DNA of 64,000 nt from an uncultured Bacteroidales bacterium (GCA_944326265.1 CALVDE010000003.1:140347-204346), one strand, 5' to 3'; positions 35,543-45,064 are shown, counted from the first letter of the stretch. Translations and numbers: made by a program. Notes: a model not told the origin generated them from the letters alone.

Positions 35543-37426
35543 CTACTTGGCCTCCTGCTCCATCTTGCTCTTGAGGTCAGCAAGCTCGGAAATGTCGCCG
35601 AGAGTGGTCTTCTCCAAATTGGTCTTGAGCTTTTTCATGGCACTCTGGGTGCTCTCGCTCTCACGCCTGCTCTCTTCCTTTCTGGGCTCCTCCCATGTCC
35701 TTACATGAGACAGGACAATCTTCTTGTTGGACTTGTTGAACTCAATAACCTTGAAAGGCAGCTTCTCGCCTACATTGGCCGTAGTACCGTCCTGTTTCAG
35801 AAGGTTCTTGATAGAGCATGTGCCCTCTACGCCCTCACCGAGAGAGATATTGGCACCTTTGTCAGCGAAGCCGGTCACAGTACCCTCGTGGATGGAACCG
35901 AGAGGATACTGGGTCTCGAATACATCCCAGGGATTCTCCTCGAGCTGCTTGTGACCGAGGCTCAGACGACGGTTTTCCTTGTCGACTTCGAGAACCACTA
36001 CCTCGAGCTTGTCACCGATGGAGGTGAACTCAGAGGGATGCTTGATCTTCTTGGTCCAGGACAGGTCGCTGATGTGAACCAGACCGTCCACGCCTTCCTC
36101 AAGCTCTACGAACACACCGAAGTTGGTGAAGTTACGCACGGTTGCTGTATGACGGGAGTTGACGGGATATTTCTCAGTGATGGTAGCCCAAGGATCCTCC
36201 TTAAGCTGCTTGATACCGAGGGACATCTTCCTCTCCTCGCGGTCGAGGGTCAGGATGACTGCCTCTACCTCGTCGCCTACCTTCAGGAAGTCCTGAGCGC
36301 TGCGCAGATGGAGGGACCATGACATCTCGGATACGTGGATCAGGCCCTCGACGCCGGGCTGAATCTCCACGAACGCACCGTAGTCAGCGATAACGACCAC
36401 CTTGCCCTTAACGACATCGCCCACTTTGAGATTGGGATCGAGAGCATCCCAGGGATGAGGCTGGAGCTGCTTCAGGCCGAGAGCGATACGCTTCTTGGTA
36501 TCATCGAAGTCGAGGATAACCACGTTGATCTTCTGGTCAAGCTGCACGACTTCCTCGGGATGGTTGATACGGCCCCATGAGAGGTCTGTGATGTGGATGA
36601 GTCCGTCCACACCGCCGAGGTCCACGAACACACCGTAGGAGGTGATGTTCTTGACGGTACCCTCGAGGATCTGACCCTTCTCGAGCTTGCTGATGATCTC
36701 GGCCTTCTGAGCCTCGATCTCGGCCTCGATGAGAGCCTTGTGGGAAACCACCACGTTGCGGTATTCGTTGTTGATCTTGACGATCTTGAAGTCCATTGTC
36801 TTGTTGACGAACACATCGTAGTCGCGGATGGGCTTCACGTCTATCTGCGAGCCGGGCAGGAATGCCTCGATGCCGAATACGTCCACGATCATACCGCCCT
36901 TGGTGCGGCACTTCACGTAGCCCTTCACGATCTCGTCCTTCTCGAATGCCTCGTTCACGAGATCCCATGAACGCAGGGAGTGAGCCTTTCTGTGGGAGAG
37001 AATCAGCTGGCCTTTCTTGTCCTCGGCTGTCTCCACATAGACCTCGACCTTATCACCGACCTTCAGGTCAGGATTGTAACGGAACTCGGAGATATTGATA
37101 ACGCCCTCGCTCTTGTAGCCGATGTTCACGAGAACCTCGCGCTTGCCGATGGCCATCACGGTTCCTTCTACGACCTCGTTCTCCACTACCTTGGAGAGGG
37201 TCTGGTTGTACATCTCCTCATCGGCCTTGCGGTCTGCATAAGGAGTATCTTCCTCAAAACTGTCCCAGTCGAACTGATCCACAGGAACAGATGCATTGCT
37301 CTTGCGTTTTGCAGGAGCCTCTGCCTCAGATGTCTCTACTACAGGAGCCTGGGCTGCAGGAGCTGTCTCCTGCACGGGAGCCTGAGCGGCCTCAGTCTCC
37401 GTCATTACTTCATTTTCTTTTGTCAT
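35543..37426 (-). CDS. rpsA: 30S ribosomal protein S1
   Basis: A 627-residue protein with six S1 domains, which carries mRNA to the ribosome. The repeats can be read in order: GTVMAIGKREVLVNIGYKSE, GYVKCRTKGGMIVDVFG, GTVKNITSYGVFVDLGG, GKVVVIADYGAFVEIQPG, ATVRNFTNFGVFVELEEG and GTVTGFADKGANISLGEG. An Ala/Pro/Glu-rich N-terminal tail (about 60 residues) and a charged C-terminal tail flank them. A promoter box lies 70 bases upstream. Confidence 0.95.
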   Translation of the reverse strand: MTKENEVMTETEAAQAPVQETAPAAQAPVVETSEAEAPAKRKSNASVPVDQFDWDSFEEDTPYADRKADEEMYNQTLSKVVENEVVEGTVMAIGKREVLVNIGYKSEGVINISEFRYNPDLKVGDKVEVYVETAEDKKGQLILSHRKAHSLRSWDLVNEAFEKDEIVKGYVKCRTKGGMIVDVFGIEAFLPGSQIDVKPIRDYDVFVNKTMDFKIVKINNEYRNVVVSHKALIEAEIEAQKAEIISKLEKGQILEGTVKNITSYGVFVDLGGVDGLIHITDLSWGRINHPEEVVQLDQKINVVILDFDDTKKRIALGLKQLQPHPWDALDPNLKVGDVVKGKVVVIADYGAFVEIQPGVEGLIHVSEMSWSLHLRSAQDFLKVGDEVEAVILTLDREERKMSLGIKQLKEDPWATITEKYPVNSRHTATVRNFTNFGVFVELEEGVDGLVHISDLSWTKKIKHPSEFTSIGDKLEVVVLEVDKENRRLSLGHKQLEENPWDVFETQYPLGSIHEGTVTGFADKGANISLGEGVEGTCSIKNLLKQDGTTANVGEKLPFKVIEFNKSNKKIVLSHVRTWEEPRKEESRRESESTQSAMKKLKTNLEKTTLGDISELADLKSKMEQEAK

Positions 37427-37495
37427 AATTTTAATAAACTACTTTCCATTAAGGAGTTAGACATTATTTATAATCCTTTCGCCATGAAAGGAGCG

Positions 37496-37503
37496 CAAAA
37501 GTA
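37496..37503 (-). promoter_or_regulatory. -7 promoter box for rpsA (TACTTTTG)
   Basis: On the minus strand TACTTTTG matches TAnnTTTG. It gives a leader of roughly 60 bases before the rpsA ATG at 37426, room enough for the autoregulation usual for S1, though I see no defined structure. Confidence 0.55.
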
Positions 37504-37631
37504 AATACTATTTTATTGATTTCCAAACATCTTCGTCATTTTTAATCATTTTATTTCCCAGAGCGGTCCGGCCACTGCCAAAAGCACCGGCAAGAAAAAG
37601 GCACAGTCTTTGCTTAAGTCTACTCCCGAAC

Positions 37632-38327
37632 ATGAACAAAAAGACAACCAGTATGAGAAAAACCGCAGTTTTATCGACCGCTGCAGCACTGCTTATCGCC
37701 GCAGCATCCTGCACAGTGAAAAGTGAGCCTCAGTATGCCACATACATGACCGCCGTCTCGGAGGAGCCGTGTGACGGAGCCGTCAGCTACCTTGTCACTG
37801 ATGATTCCGTCAAGGTCTACCCCGCAAATTTTTTCCAGACAATCAGCACGCTGCGAAACAATCAGAGAGTCTTCGCTTCGTTTACCATACCGTCCGGCAA
37901 GATTACAGACCCCGTAGAAGTGGAATTCAGCTCAATAGGTGTGCTTGAGAAGGACACAATCTTCACGACGCAGGATATGGCCACCATGAAGAATGACCGG
38001 ATGACAGTAACATCCGCATGGCACAGCGGAGGAATCTACGGTGCGGGACGTTTCCTGACCATGACATTCAAATATATGGGTTCCGGCTATTCTGGACACA
38101 CCATGCACCTGGTTGACGACATCTCCGCCGACAATCCCGACCAGCAGGGATACTGGCATCTGCACGTCAGACACGACACCAATAATGATCCGGAGCTCAA
38201 TACTTACAGCGGAATACTCACCTATCCGCTCGATGACAAGTACACTGCCCCCGGCATAAAAGGACTCATCATCGAATTCTCCCCTCTGACACCGTCAGCC
38301 GACAGCACTGTTGTCGTCAATTACTGA
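37632..38327 (+). CDS. NigD-like lipoprotein
   Basis: A 231-residue protein with a lipoprotein signal (LLIAAASC). The body (YLVTDDSVKVYPANFF, QRVFASFTIP, and the C-terminal beta-rich GIKGLIIEFSPLTPSADS) fits the NigD-like family of Bacteroidetes outer-envelope lipoproteins, first known from a bacteriocin operon in Prevotella nigrescens. The function is unknown. Two starts, 37632 and 37653, are both possible. Confidence 0.75.
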   Translation: MNKKTTSMRKTAVLSTAAALLIAAASCTVKSEPQYATYMTAVSEEPCDGAVSYLVTDDSVKVYPANFFQTISTLRNNQRVFASFTIPSGKITDPVEVEFSSIGVLEKDTIFTTQDMATMKNDRMTVTSAWHSGGIYGAGRFLTMTFKYMGSGYSGHTMHLVDDISADNPDQQGYWHLHVRHDTNNDPELNTYSGILTYPLDDKYTAPGIKGLIIEFSPLTPSADSTVVVNY

Positions 38328-38342
38328 AATTACTGACACGCC

Positions 38343-39791
38343 TTACAGGCTGCCGGGGAAATCCTGCTTGAACTTGGCGATGAGGCGTTCGGGCCAGTCA
38401 CCGACAGGCTCCATTGGGGTGCGGAAACAGCGCTGCATGCCTGGAATATCATGGCAGCGGATGGCTCCAATGAGCGTTCTGTTGTCGTAGAGCCATTTCA
38501 GGCGGTCGAGGGCATACATGGCCTGGGACAGCGTCAGCACCTTGCGGGGAAATGCCATACGCACGAGTTCCATATCGGCCACGAAGTCCGGGTCGTCCTC
38601 CGAAACGTCCTGATAGGTGCCTCCGTCCATAGTGCGGACTCCCGAGCAGAGATAAATGGCTGCAGCGAGGGAACTTGCAGGCAGATCGCGCACAGGGATA
38701 TGGTCACAGAACTTCTTGGCGTCTATCTGGGCTCCGAGCACACCCGGAGGGGTAACCATAGGGATTCCCATCCTGACGGCCTCATTTACGAAATATCTTA
38801 TGAACTCGGGGTTCTGGCAGATGTACTCCTCGTCGGTAGCCTCGTACAGACCCTGGGCCATGGCCTCTATCTCCTTCATGGACATGCCGCCGTAGGTCAC
38901 ATAGCCCTCGAATACGGCCACCACCTGGTCCATCTTGAGCTTGTCCTGATAGTTGTCGGTGGCGATGACGGCACCTCTGGTGCACGAGAGCTTGCGCGCC
39001 GAGAAATAGACGATATCGGCCAGCGAGCACATCTTCAGCAGGACTTCGGCCAGAGTAGCGTGCGCATACTCCGGCTCGCGCTGGATGATCAGCCAGGCGT
39101 TCTCCCCGAGCAGGCAGGCGTCGAGCAGCACCTTGATGCCGTGGCGGTCGGCCACCTTGCGCACCTCCATCAGGTTGGCCATAGAGAACGGTTGGCCGCC
39201 GATGAGGTTGGTGGAAGCCTCCATGCGGATGAAAGGTATGTGCTCCGCCCCGTACTGAGCGATGCACTCCTCCAGGCGGGCGATGTCGATATTGCCCTTG
39301 AACTGGTTGTCTGATGCGGACGTGAAAGCCACATCGGGAGCGACCAGATCAATGTGTTTACCGCCGTTGATCCGGATGTGATTGGCCGTACTGCCGAAGT
39401 GATAGTTCATCGGCACCACGTCTCCCGGCTTCAGGAACGCCCGCATGATCACATTCTCTGCGGCACGGCCCTGATGCGCCGGCACCACATAACGCTTGCC
39501 CAGCACGTCAAATACTGCCTTCTCCAGCCGTTTGAAGGACTCGCTGCCGGCGTAGGCATCGTCGGCCCGCATCATGGCGGCCAGCTGCAGGTCGCTCATG
39601 GCGTTGGTTCCGCTGTCGGTCAGCATGTCCAGATAGACATCGGCCGAATCCATGCGGTAGGTATTGAATCCGCCCTTCTTCAGGGCCTCAAGTCTTTCAT
39701 CTATAGGCAGGAGCCTCACCTTCTGCACTATACGCGCACGGTGGAACTCCAAGGGGATATCTATGCCAGTGTAGAACTTTACTTTCGGCAT
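38343..39791 (-). CDS. Tryptophanase / beta-eliminating lyase family (divergent)
   Basis: A 482-residue PLP enzyme of the tryptophanase/tyrosine phenol-lyase group. It has LDMLTDSGTNAMSDLQLAAM, AYAGSESFKRLEKAV, VPAHQGRAAEN, and the PLP lysine in VYFSARKLSCTRGAVI, aligned to the SAKKD site of E. coli tryptophanase. The residues after this lysine differ clearly from tryptophanase and tyrosine phenol-lyase, so the natural substrate is uncertain. It is 42 bases below ahcY; the two are probably cotranscribed. Confidence 0.82.
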   Translation of the reverse strand: MPKVKFYTGIDIPLEFHRARIVQKVRLLPIDERLEALKKGGFNTYRMDSADVYLDMLTDSGTNAMSDLQLAAMMRADDAYAGSESFKRLEKAVFDVLGKRYVVPAHQGRAAENVIMRAFLKPGDVVPMNYHFGSTANHIRINGGKHIDLVAPDVAFTSASDNQFKGNIDIARLEECIAQYGAEHIPFIRMEASTNLIGGQPFSMANLMEVRKVADRHGIKVLLDACLLGENAWLIIQREPEYAHATLAEVLLKMCSLADIVYFSARKLSCTRGAVIATDNYQDKLKMDQVVAVFEGYVTYGGMSMKEIEAMAQGLYEATDEEYICQNPEFIRYFVNEAVRMGIPMVTPPGVLGAQIDAKKFCDHIPVRDLPASSLAAAIYLCSGVRTMDGGTYQDVSEDDPDFVADMELVRMAFPRKVLTLSQAMYALDRLKWLYDNRTLIGAIRCHDIPGMQRCFRTPMEPVGDWPERLIAKFKQDFPGSL

Positions 39792-39833
39792 TTTTATATT
39801 TTTTAAAAATTTTAAAATCTTCCGGAACTTCTG

Positions 39834-41075
39834 TCAATGACCGCCGTACAGGTATTCCTCCTGTTCGGGGGTAAGGGTGTCAATGCCGGTGCCCCAGCTC
39901 TCGAGCTTCATCCGCGCTACAGCGGAGTCTATCTCCTCAGGCACACTGATGATGCGTGGCATGGCCTCGCCACGATGACGGACCAGATATTCGGCGCTCA
40001 GGGCCTGTATTGCAAAGCTCATGTCCATAATCTCGGCGGGATGTCCGTCGCCCGAGGCCAGATTGACCAGACGGCCCTCAGCCAGGATGAACACACTGCG
40101 GCCGTTCTCCAGCCTGTAGCCCATGATGTTCTCGCGGGCCTTCCATGCCTCCACTGCCATAGTCTTGATACCGTGTACGTCCACCTCACAGTCGAAGTGC
40201 CCGGCGTTGCAGCAGATGGCTCCGTCCTTCATCTTCAGGAAATGCGCGGGAGTGATCACATCCTTGCAGCCGGTCACGGTCACGAAGATGTCTCCTATCT
40301 CAGCAGCGCGGTCCATCGGCATGACCTTGAAGCCGTCCATGACGGCCTCTATGGCCTTGACCGGATCGATCTCGGTGACGATGACCGATGCCCCGAGTCC
40401 CTTTGCCCTCAGGGCCACGCCCTTGCCGCACCAGCCGTATCCGGCCACCACTACATTCTTGCCGGCCACGATGAGGTTGGTCGTGCGATTGATGCCGTTC
40501 CAGACCGACTGACCCGTACCGTAGCGGTTGTCGAAGAGGTATTTGCACTTAGCGTTGTTGACCAGCACCATCGGGAAGCGCAGCTCCCCTGCCCTGTCCA
40601 TCGCTTCCAGGCGCATCACTCCGGTGGTGGTCTCCTCGCAGCCTCCGATGATACCGGGGATGAGTTCCGGCATCTCTGTATGCAGGGTATGCACCAGGTC
40701 GCCTCCGTCGTCGATGATGATATTGGGTCCGCAGGAGACTACCTTGCGGATATTGTCCATGTATTCCTGCTCCGTACAGCCGTGCCATGCAAAGACTTCC
40801 AGTCCTTCATGCACCAATGCCGCCGCCACATCGTCCTGGGTTGACAACGGATTGGAGCCGGTGATGTACATCTGTGCACCTCCGGCGGCCAGAGTCTCGC
40901 ACAGATACGCCGTCTTGGCCTCCAGATGTATCGAGAGGGCCACTTTCAGTCCCTCGAAGGGTCTTTCTTCCTTGAATTTCTTCTCTATCCTGTTGAGCAT
41001 AGGCATATTGGCCCTCACCCAGTCTATCTTGCGGCGGCCTTCCGCCCATGTATCAGGTTTCTTTATATCACTCAT
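39834..41075 (-). CDS. ahcY: S-adenosylhomocysteine hydrolase
   Basis: A 413-residue enzyme splitting S-adenosylhomocysteine to adenosine and homocysteine in the methyl cycle. LSIHLEAKTAYLCETLAAGG, GCEETTTGVMRL, the NAD-binding VVVAGYGWCGKG, and CNAGHFDCEVDV are all as expected, and the length fits the short bacterial form. The start MSDIKKPDTWA is 4 bases below the corA stop, so it is in the same operon as corA and the lyase. Confidence 0.95.
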   Translation of the reverse strand: MSDIKKPDTWAEGRRKIDWVRANMPMLNRIEKKFKEERPFEGLKVALSIHLEAKTAYLCETLAAGGAQMYITGSNPLSTQDDVAAALVHEGLEVFAWHGCTEQEYMDNIRKVVSCGPNIIIDDGGDLVHTLHTEMPELIPGIIGGCEETTTGVMRLEAMDRAGELRFPMVLVNNAKCKYLFDNRYGTGQSVWNGINRTTNLIVAGKNVVVAGYGWCGKGVALRAKGLGASVIVTEIDPVKAIEAVMDGFKVMPMDRAAEIGDIFVTVTGCKDVITPAHFLKMKDGAICCNAGHFDCEVDVHGIKTMAVEAWKARENIMGYRLENGRSVFILAEGRLVNLASGDGHPAEIMDMSFAIQALSAEYLVRHRGEAMPRIISVPEEIDSAVARMKLESWGTGIDTLTPEQEEYLYGGH

Positions 41076-41078
41076 AAC

Positions 41079-42035
41079 TTAAAGCATTCTTCTTTTTCGG
41101 AAGACCAAAATTACAATAAAAATCGCGACAATCATCAACACCAGCAGAATAAAAAAGTTCCACAGGCCGCTGCCATCCGACAACATCGGCAGTCTGATGT
41201 TCATACCATAGATGGAGGCTATCAGGGTCGGAGGCATAAGCAGCAGTGACACAAAGGTAAACACCTTCATGATACGGTTCTGCTCGAGGTTGATCAGACC
41301 GACTACTGTGTTCTGGAGGTAGTCCAGACGCTCGAAGCTGAAGTTGGTATGGTTGAGCAGGGAGACGATGTCCTTGTTGATGACCGAAAGTTTCGGAAAG
41401 ATATCGCGGGGGAACTTGTCGCTCTTCATGATGGAGGAGATCATCCTCTGCTTGTCGACCACGTTCTCGCGCACCAGCATGGTGTTCTCCTGCAGTTGGT
41501 TGATATCCAAGAGGAACTCCTCGTTGACATCCTTGCCGGCACTGACCTTCTTGCTGTAGGTGTCTATCTCCTTGGACATGAGCTCGATCATGTCGGCGTC
41601 GAGGTCGATTCGGTTCTCGACGATGCCGATAAGGACGTGATAGCCTGTGGGATAGAGCCGGCTGTTGACCTGTATCCTGCGCTGTATGTCCGAGAAGCTG
41701 CGCAACTGTACATTCCTGATAGACACGATGATACCCTCGCAGAGAATGAACGAGACAGCCTCCATGGAATACTCGTCCGGACCCGGAATCAGGAAGTTCG
41801 TATTGACCGAGATAGTGGTCTCCGTCTCCGAGTAGCGGGACGATGACTCGATCTCCTCAGCCTGTGCCCTGGAGGACAGGGAGGTGTCGAGGAAAGCCTC
41901 GACCGCGCGTTTCTCGTCTCCGTCCGGGGAGAAAAGGTCAATCCAGATGACATCGTCCATTCCGAGTTCATCCAGAAATACGAGGGATTGGGATATGGAA
42001 ATCTTTCCTTTGTCCTTGTAGAAAATTTGAATCAT
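41079..42035 (-). CDS. corA: CorA-family magnesium/cobalt transporter
   Basis: About 318 residues from MIQIFYKDKG; upstream in-frame starts at 42071 (ATG) and 42104 (TTG) exist but lie in the leader. The long helical cytoplasmic part is followed by two C-terminal transmembrane helices with the selectivity loop ASIYGMN between them and a basic tail (FRKRRML). It takes up Mg2+ or related ions. The promoter at 42175-42205 gives a leader of about 130 bases. Confidence 0.9.
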   Translation of the reverse strand: MIQIFYKDKGKISISQSLVFLDELGMDDVIWIDLFSPDGDEKRAVEAFLDTSLSSRAQAEEIESSSRYSETETTISVNTNFLIPGPDEYSMEAVSFILCEGIIVSIRNVQLRSFSDIQRRIQVNSRLYPTGYHVLIGIVENRIDLDADMIELMSKEIDTYSKKVSAGKDVNEEFLLDINQLQENTMLVRENVVDKQRMISSIMKSDKFPRDIFPKLSVINKDIVSLLNHTNFSFERLDYLQNTVVGLINLEQNRIMKVFTFVSLLLMPPTLIASIYGMNIRLPMLSDGSGLWNFFILLVLMIVAIFIVILVFRKRRML

Positions 42036-42174
42036 AACTTTCGGAGTTTGATGATGATTAATTGATGACATAACTTCCCTCCGGAGAGGGACAGGACTCA
42101 CCAACTACATCGGACTCTGAACTCGAAAGGTCTGAATTTCAAATCAATAGCTATTAAAGAATTATTATCGGCCG

Positions 42175-42205
42175 CAAATATACAAATTACTGGTTAAAAC
42201 GGCAA
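42175..42205 (-). promoter_or_regulatory. Promoter for corA: TTG at -33, TATATTTG at -7
   Basis: On the minus strand TTG (42205-42203) is followed after exactly 20 bases by TATATTTG (42182-42175), the consensus spacing. The transcript would begin at about 42168, well upstream of the corA ATG at 42035, leaving a leader of about 130 bases. Confidence 0.6.
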
Positions 42206-42217
42206 TTTTTTATTCTG

Positions 42218-42793
42218 TCAGGCGGCGAGGTGCTCGATGAGAATCTTGGCTCCGATGGCGATGAGGATGAGGCCGCCGAGGATTTCGGACTTCTTGCCGA
42301 CACTCGCACCGAGACGGCGGCCTCCGAGCAGACCGGCCAGAGAAGCCAGTGCCGTACAGGCCAGCACCATAGCCGTGGTGATACCTATCTTGAGGAATGA
42401 CAGCTTGATCATGGCCAGTGATATGCCGACTGCCACGGCATCAATGCTGGTGGCCACGGACAGAAGCACGAGCTGCCTGGTATTCAGCAACGAAGTGCCG
42501 GACACTTCCTCCTCTTTCTTGGAGCAGCCTTCGATTATCATCTTCACCCCGATATAGCCCAGCAGCACAAATGCCACCCAGTGATCCACCTTCGAAATGT
42601 AGTCGCTTACGCTGTAACCCAGCAGCCAGCCGGCAAAGGTAAGCCCCGCCTGAAACACTGCGAAACAGAAGATAATCCGCAGAATCTGCCTGACACACAG
42701 ACTGCCGCGTGTACATATCCCGCCGGTAAGCGAGACCGCGAATGTATCGAAACACAGGCCGGCAGCCAGCAGCATCAATTCTATATAACTCAT
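42218..42793 (-). CDS. mntP: MntP-type manganese efflux pump
   Basis: A 191-residue membrane protein with six predicted helices in two homologous halves: the first half carries GLCFDTFAVSLTGGI, the second ATSIDAVAVGISLAMI, the conserved aspartates of the MntP/DUF204 family. It exports Mn2+. Its start overlaps the recR stop by 4 bases. CorA, another divalent-cation transporter, is next downstream but has its own promoter. Confidence 0.92.
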   Translation of the reverse strand: MSYIELMLLAAGLCFDTFAVSLTGGICTRGSLCVRQILRIIFCFAVFQAGLTFAGWLLGYSVSDYISKVDHWVAFVLLGYIGVKMIIEGCSKKEEEVSGTSLLNTRQLVLLSVATSIDAVAVGISLAMIKLSFLKIGITTAMVLACTALASLAGLLGGRRLGASVGKKSEILGGLILIAIGAKILIEHLAA

Positions 42794-43386
42794 AACAAAG
42801 GTGTTCTATTCTTTATAGACATACCCAGCGTAAGGGAATCGGTGTACTCGAGATCATCACCGAAACCCACACCCCTGGCTATCGCCGAAATCCTCACCCC
42901 CTTGCCGTCAAGCAACCGTCTGATATAATACGATGTTGTCTCACCTTCCATTCCCCTGCTTATTGCGATTATCACTTCCCGCACCTCAGGTGACGAAACC
43001 CTCTCCACCAGACCGGCTATGGTCAGGTCATCGGGACCTATTCCGTCCATAGGAGAAATGACACCGCCCAGGACATGATACACACCGTTATATTCACCCG
43101 TATCCTCGATGCTCATCACGTCACGGACACTCTCAACCACGCATATCGTTGAATGATCCCGGTGAGAATCAGCACATATCGGACACACATCCCCCTCCGA
43201 TATCATATTGCACACACGGCAATAACGGACCTCCGTCCTTAGCCTGATCAGCGCGTTGCCCAAACGCACGGCCTCATCTTCAGGCCTGCGCAACAGGAAC
43301 AATGCGAGCCTTAAAGCGGTTTTCTCACCTATGGACGGCAGAGAGCCGAGTGCTTCCACTGCCTCTTTCAACAACGGTATCATCAT
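42790..43386 (-). CDS. recR: Recombination mediator protein RecR
   Basis: A 198-residue RecR. Helix-hairpin-helix (LPSIGEKTALRLA), a four-cysteine zinc finger (CRVCNMISEGDVCPIC), and a Toprim domain (ICVVESVRDVMSIEDTGEY, YHVLGGVISPMDGIGPDDL). It helps load RecA through RecF/RecO. It overlaps the kinase gene upstream and mntP downstream by about 4 bases each, so the three form a coupled operon. Confidence 0.95.
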   Translation of the reverse strand: MMIPLLKEAVEALGSLPSIGEKTALRLALFLLRRPEDEAVRLGNALIRLRTEVRYCRVCNMISEGDVCPICADSHRDHSTICVVESVRDVMSIEDTGEYNGVYHVLGGVISPMDGIGPDDLTIAGLVERVSSPEVREVIIAISRGMEGETTSYYIRRLLDGKGVRISAIARGVGFGDDLEYTDSLTLGMSIKNRTPLL

Positions 43387-44228
43387 ACAATATTCTGATT
43401 CTGGAAAAAATTGACAAGACCGTCCCCGGCACTCGCAGCAACACTCCGCACTCCGATTCCGAATTCTGACGCGACAAAGCGCAGTACACCCTCATAAGCA
43501 TAGGCCACAGATCCGATTGCTGCAAGCGGCAGATCCGGCCGATCGTAGCGCAGCACATTGCGTCTTATAAATGCCCTGAAACCCTCCTCAAGCAGTTCAC
43601 GTACATACTCCTGGCCCTCATGCCTTTTCAGGAAAATCGAGAACGAAGCCAGATAACGGGAAGGCATATCTGCGCGGTACACCCTGTCCACTATCGAAGC
43701 ATAGCTCAACGGACCGCACTCCCCCTCCAGGGCCTGCGACAGACTATCCGGCAACATGCCTTTTATATAATCCGACAGCAACCGTTTACCCAGCCATGCT
43801 CCGCTGCCCTCATCTCCGAGAATAAAACCGCCCGCCGGAATATTCCTGACGATACGGCCCCCGAGATACAGACCGCTGTTCGAACCGGTGCCCAGAATTG
43901 CCGCTATCCCGTCACTACTGCCAAGGGAAGCCACCGCTGCCGCAGTCAGATCAGAACCCACGGTCACAGTGAATCCCGGCAGGACCCTTCTGAAAGCATC
44001 CGACACAGCTTCCGCTGCCTTTTCCGAGACTACTCCGGCCCCGTAAAAATACAGCCGGCCCTCTCTTCCCACATATTCTCCCAAAGCTCCGACGAATATC
44101 CGGACCATATCATCAACACTCTGATACACAGGATTGACACCGGCTGACACGACCCGCCTTACGGGAGCGTCATCCTCCAGTATCCTCCAGTCTATCGAGG
44201 TCGAACCGCTGTCTGCGACTACAATCAT
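43383..44228 (-). CDS. BadF/BadG/BcrA-type kinase, N-acetylglucosamine-kinase-like
   Basis: A 281-residue ASKHA-fold ATPase. Phosphate-1 motif VVADSGSTSIDWRI, a second ILGTGSNSGLYLGG, and FILGDEGSGAWLGKRLL match the N-acetylglucosamine kinase-like group of the BcrAD/BadFG family. It probably phosphorylates an amino sugar from wall recycling or diet. First gene of the kinase-recR-mntP operon. Substrate is inferred from the family only. Confidence 0.85.
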   Translation of the reverse strand: MIVVADSGSTSIDWRILEDDAPVRRVVSAGVNPVYQSVDDMVRIFVGALGEYVGREGRLYFYGAGVVSEKAAEAVSDAFRRVLPGFTVTVGSDLTAAAVASLGSSDGIAAILGTGSNSGLYLGGRIVRNIPAGGFILGDEGSGAWLGKRLLSDYIKGMLPDSLSQALEGECGPLSYASIVDRVYRADMPSRYLASFSIFLKRHEGQEYVRELLEEGFRAFIRRNVLRYDRPDLPLAAIGSVAYAYEGVLRFVASEFGIGVRSVAASAGDGLVNFFQNQNIV

Positions 44229-44241
44229 GGTAAAACGGCAT

Positions 44242-44249
44242 TAAATTTG
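44242..44249 (+). promoter_or_regulatory. -7 promoter box (TAAATTTG)
   Basis: TAAATTTG is a full TAnnTTTG match, 36 bases before the ATG at 44286, between two divergent genes. Confidence 0.5.
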
Positions 44250-44285
44250 TCGGCAAAAGTAAATAAAAATCGATTTACAGCAAAT

Positions 44286-44993
44286 ATGAACGAACTGGAG
44301 ACAACCCGGCTGCTGCGCGAATATGCCGCCGAGTACAATGACTGGAAGTATTTTACGGGAGATCCGATCATCTTCCCGAAACATTTCGCGTCACTTTACA
44401 AGGAAGGAAAGGCCGCCATTCAGGACGTAGAGACAGCCGCCGCAATTGCCGCCCACCTGGCATGGGGGCGCAGGGATATGATCGTAAGGGACTGCACCAG
44501 AGCGATGGACGAGATGGGATGGCAGCCCTACGAGTACGTCAAGGCCGGGGAATACAGAGATGACAGCACCTCCCTGCACCGCACTGTAAAGTGGAGCGAA
44601 TTCGCAGCCATCTGCCGCAGGATAAAAGAGTTCTACGACAGCAGTGAAAGCATGGAGACCCTTACTCCGGGACAGATGCGCGTGAGGATATACGGACAGA
44701 AGGATGACCCGTCGGCAGCCAACAAGAAGATTCATATGCTCCGCCGCTGGATGGTCCGCGATGACGGGAAGGTGGACATGGGACTGTGGAAGCACACCGA
44801 CAAACGGAACCTGGTCATTCCGCTTGACGTACACGTACACAGAACCGCCTTGCAGCTTGGCATAACACAGAGGAAAAGCGCTGATATACGGACAGCTGAG
44901 GAGATAACTGCCTTCCTACGCAAGGTCTTTCCGGATGACCCTGTACTGGGAGACTTCGCACTTTTCGCTGTAGCCGCATCCGGCAAATGTTGA
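44286..44993 (+). CDS. TIGR02757-family protein
   Basis: About 235 residues from MNELETTRLLREYAAEYND; a TTG at 44247 is part of the promoter region. It has the family pattern: DPIIFPKHF, AAHLAWGRRDMIVRDC, NKKIHMLRRWMVRDDGKVD, GLWKHTDKRNLVIPLDVHVHR. TIGR02757 proteins occur in many Bacteroidetes and are distantly similar to helix-hairpin-helix DNA glycosylases; the function is not established. Confidence 0.85.
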   Translation: MNELETTRLLREYAAEYNDWKYFTGDPIIFPKHFASLYKEGKAAIQDVETAAAIAAHLAWGRRDMIVRDCTRAMDEMGWQPYEYVKAGEYRDDSTSLHRTVKWSEFAAICRRIKEFYDSSESMETLTPGQMRVRIYGQKDDPSAANKKIHMLRRWMVRDDGKVDMGLWKHTDKRNLVIPLDVHVHRTALQLGITQRKSADIRTAEEITAFLRKVFPDDPVLGDFALFAVAASGKC

Positions 44994-45035
44994 AAACTTT
45001 TTGCCCCTTGCCGAGGTTTTTCCAGGCATTTTTAT

Positions 45036-45043
45036 TAACTTTG
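45036..45043 (+). promoter_or_regulatory. -7 promoter box (TAACTTTG)
   Basis: TAACTTTG fits TAnnTTTG and lies 21 bases before the ATG of the zeta-like kinase. Confidence 0.5.
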
Positions 45044-45064
45044 TGTTCAGTTGTGATTTGAAAT

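Noticed and set aside
39837..40844. A 335-codon open frame opposite ahcY.
   Set aside because: Shadow of the conserved ahcY frame, with no motifs of its own.
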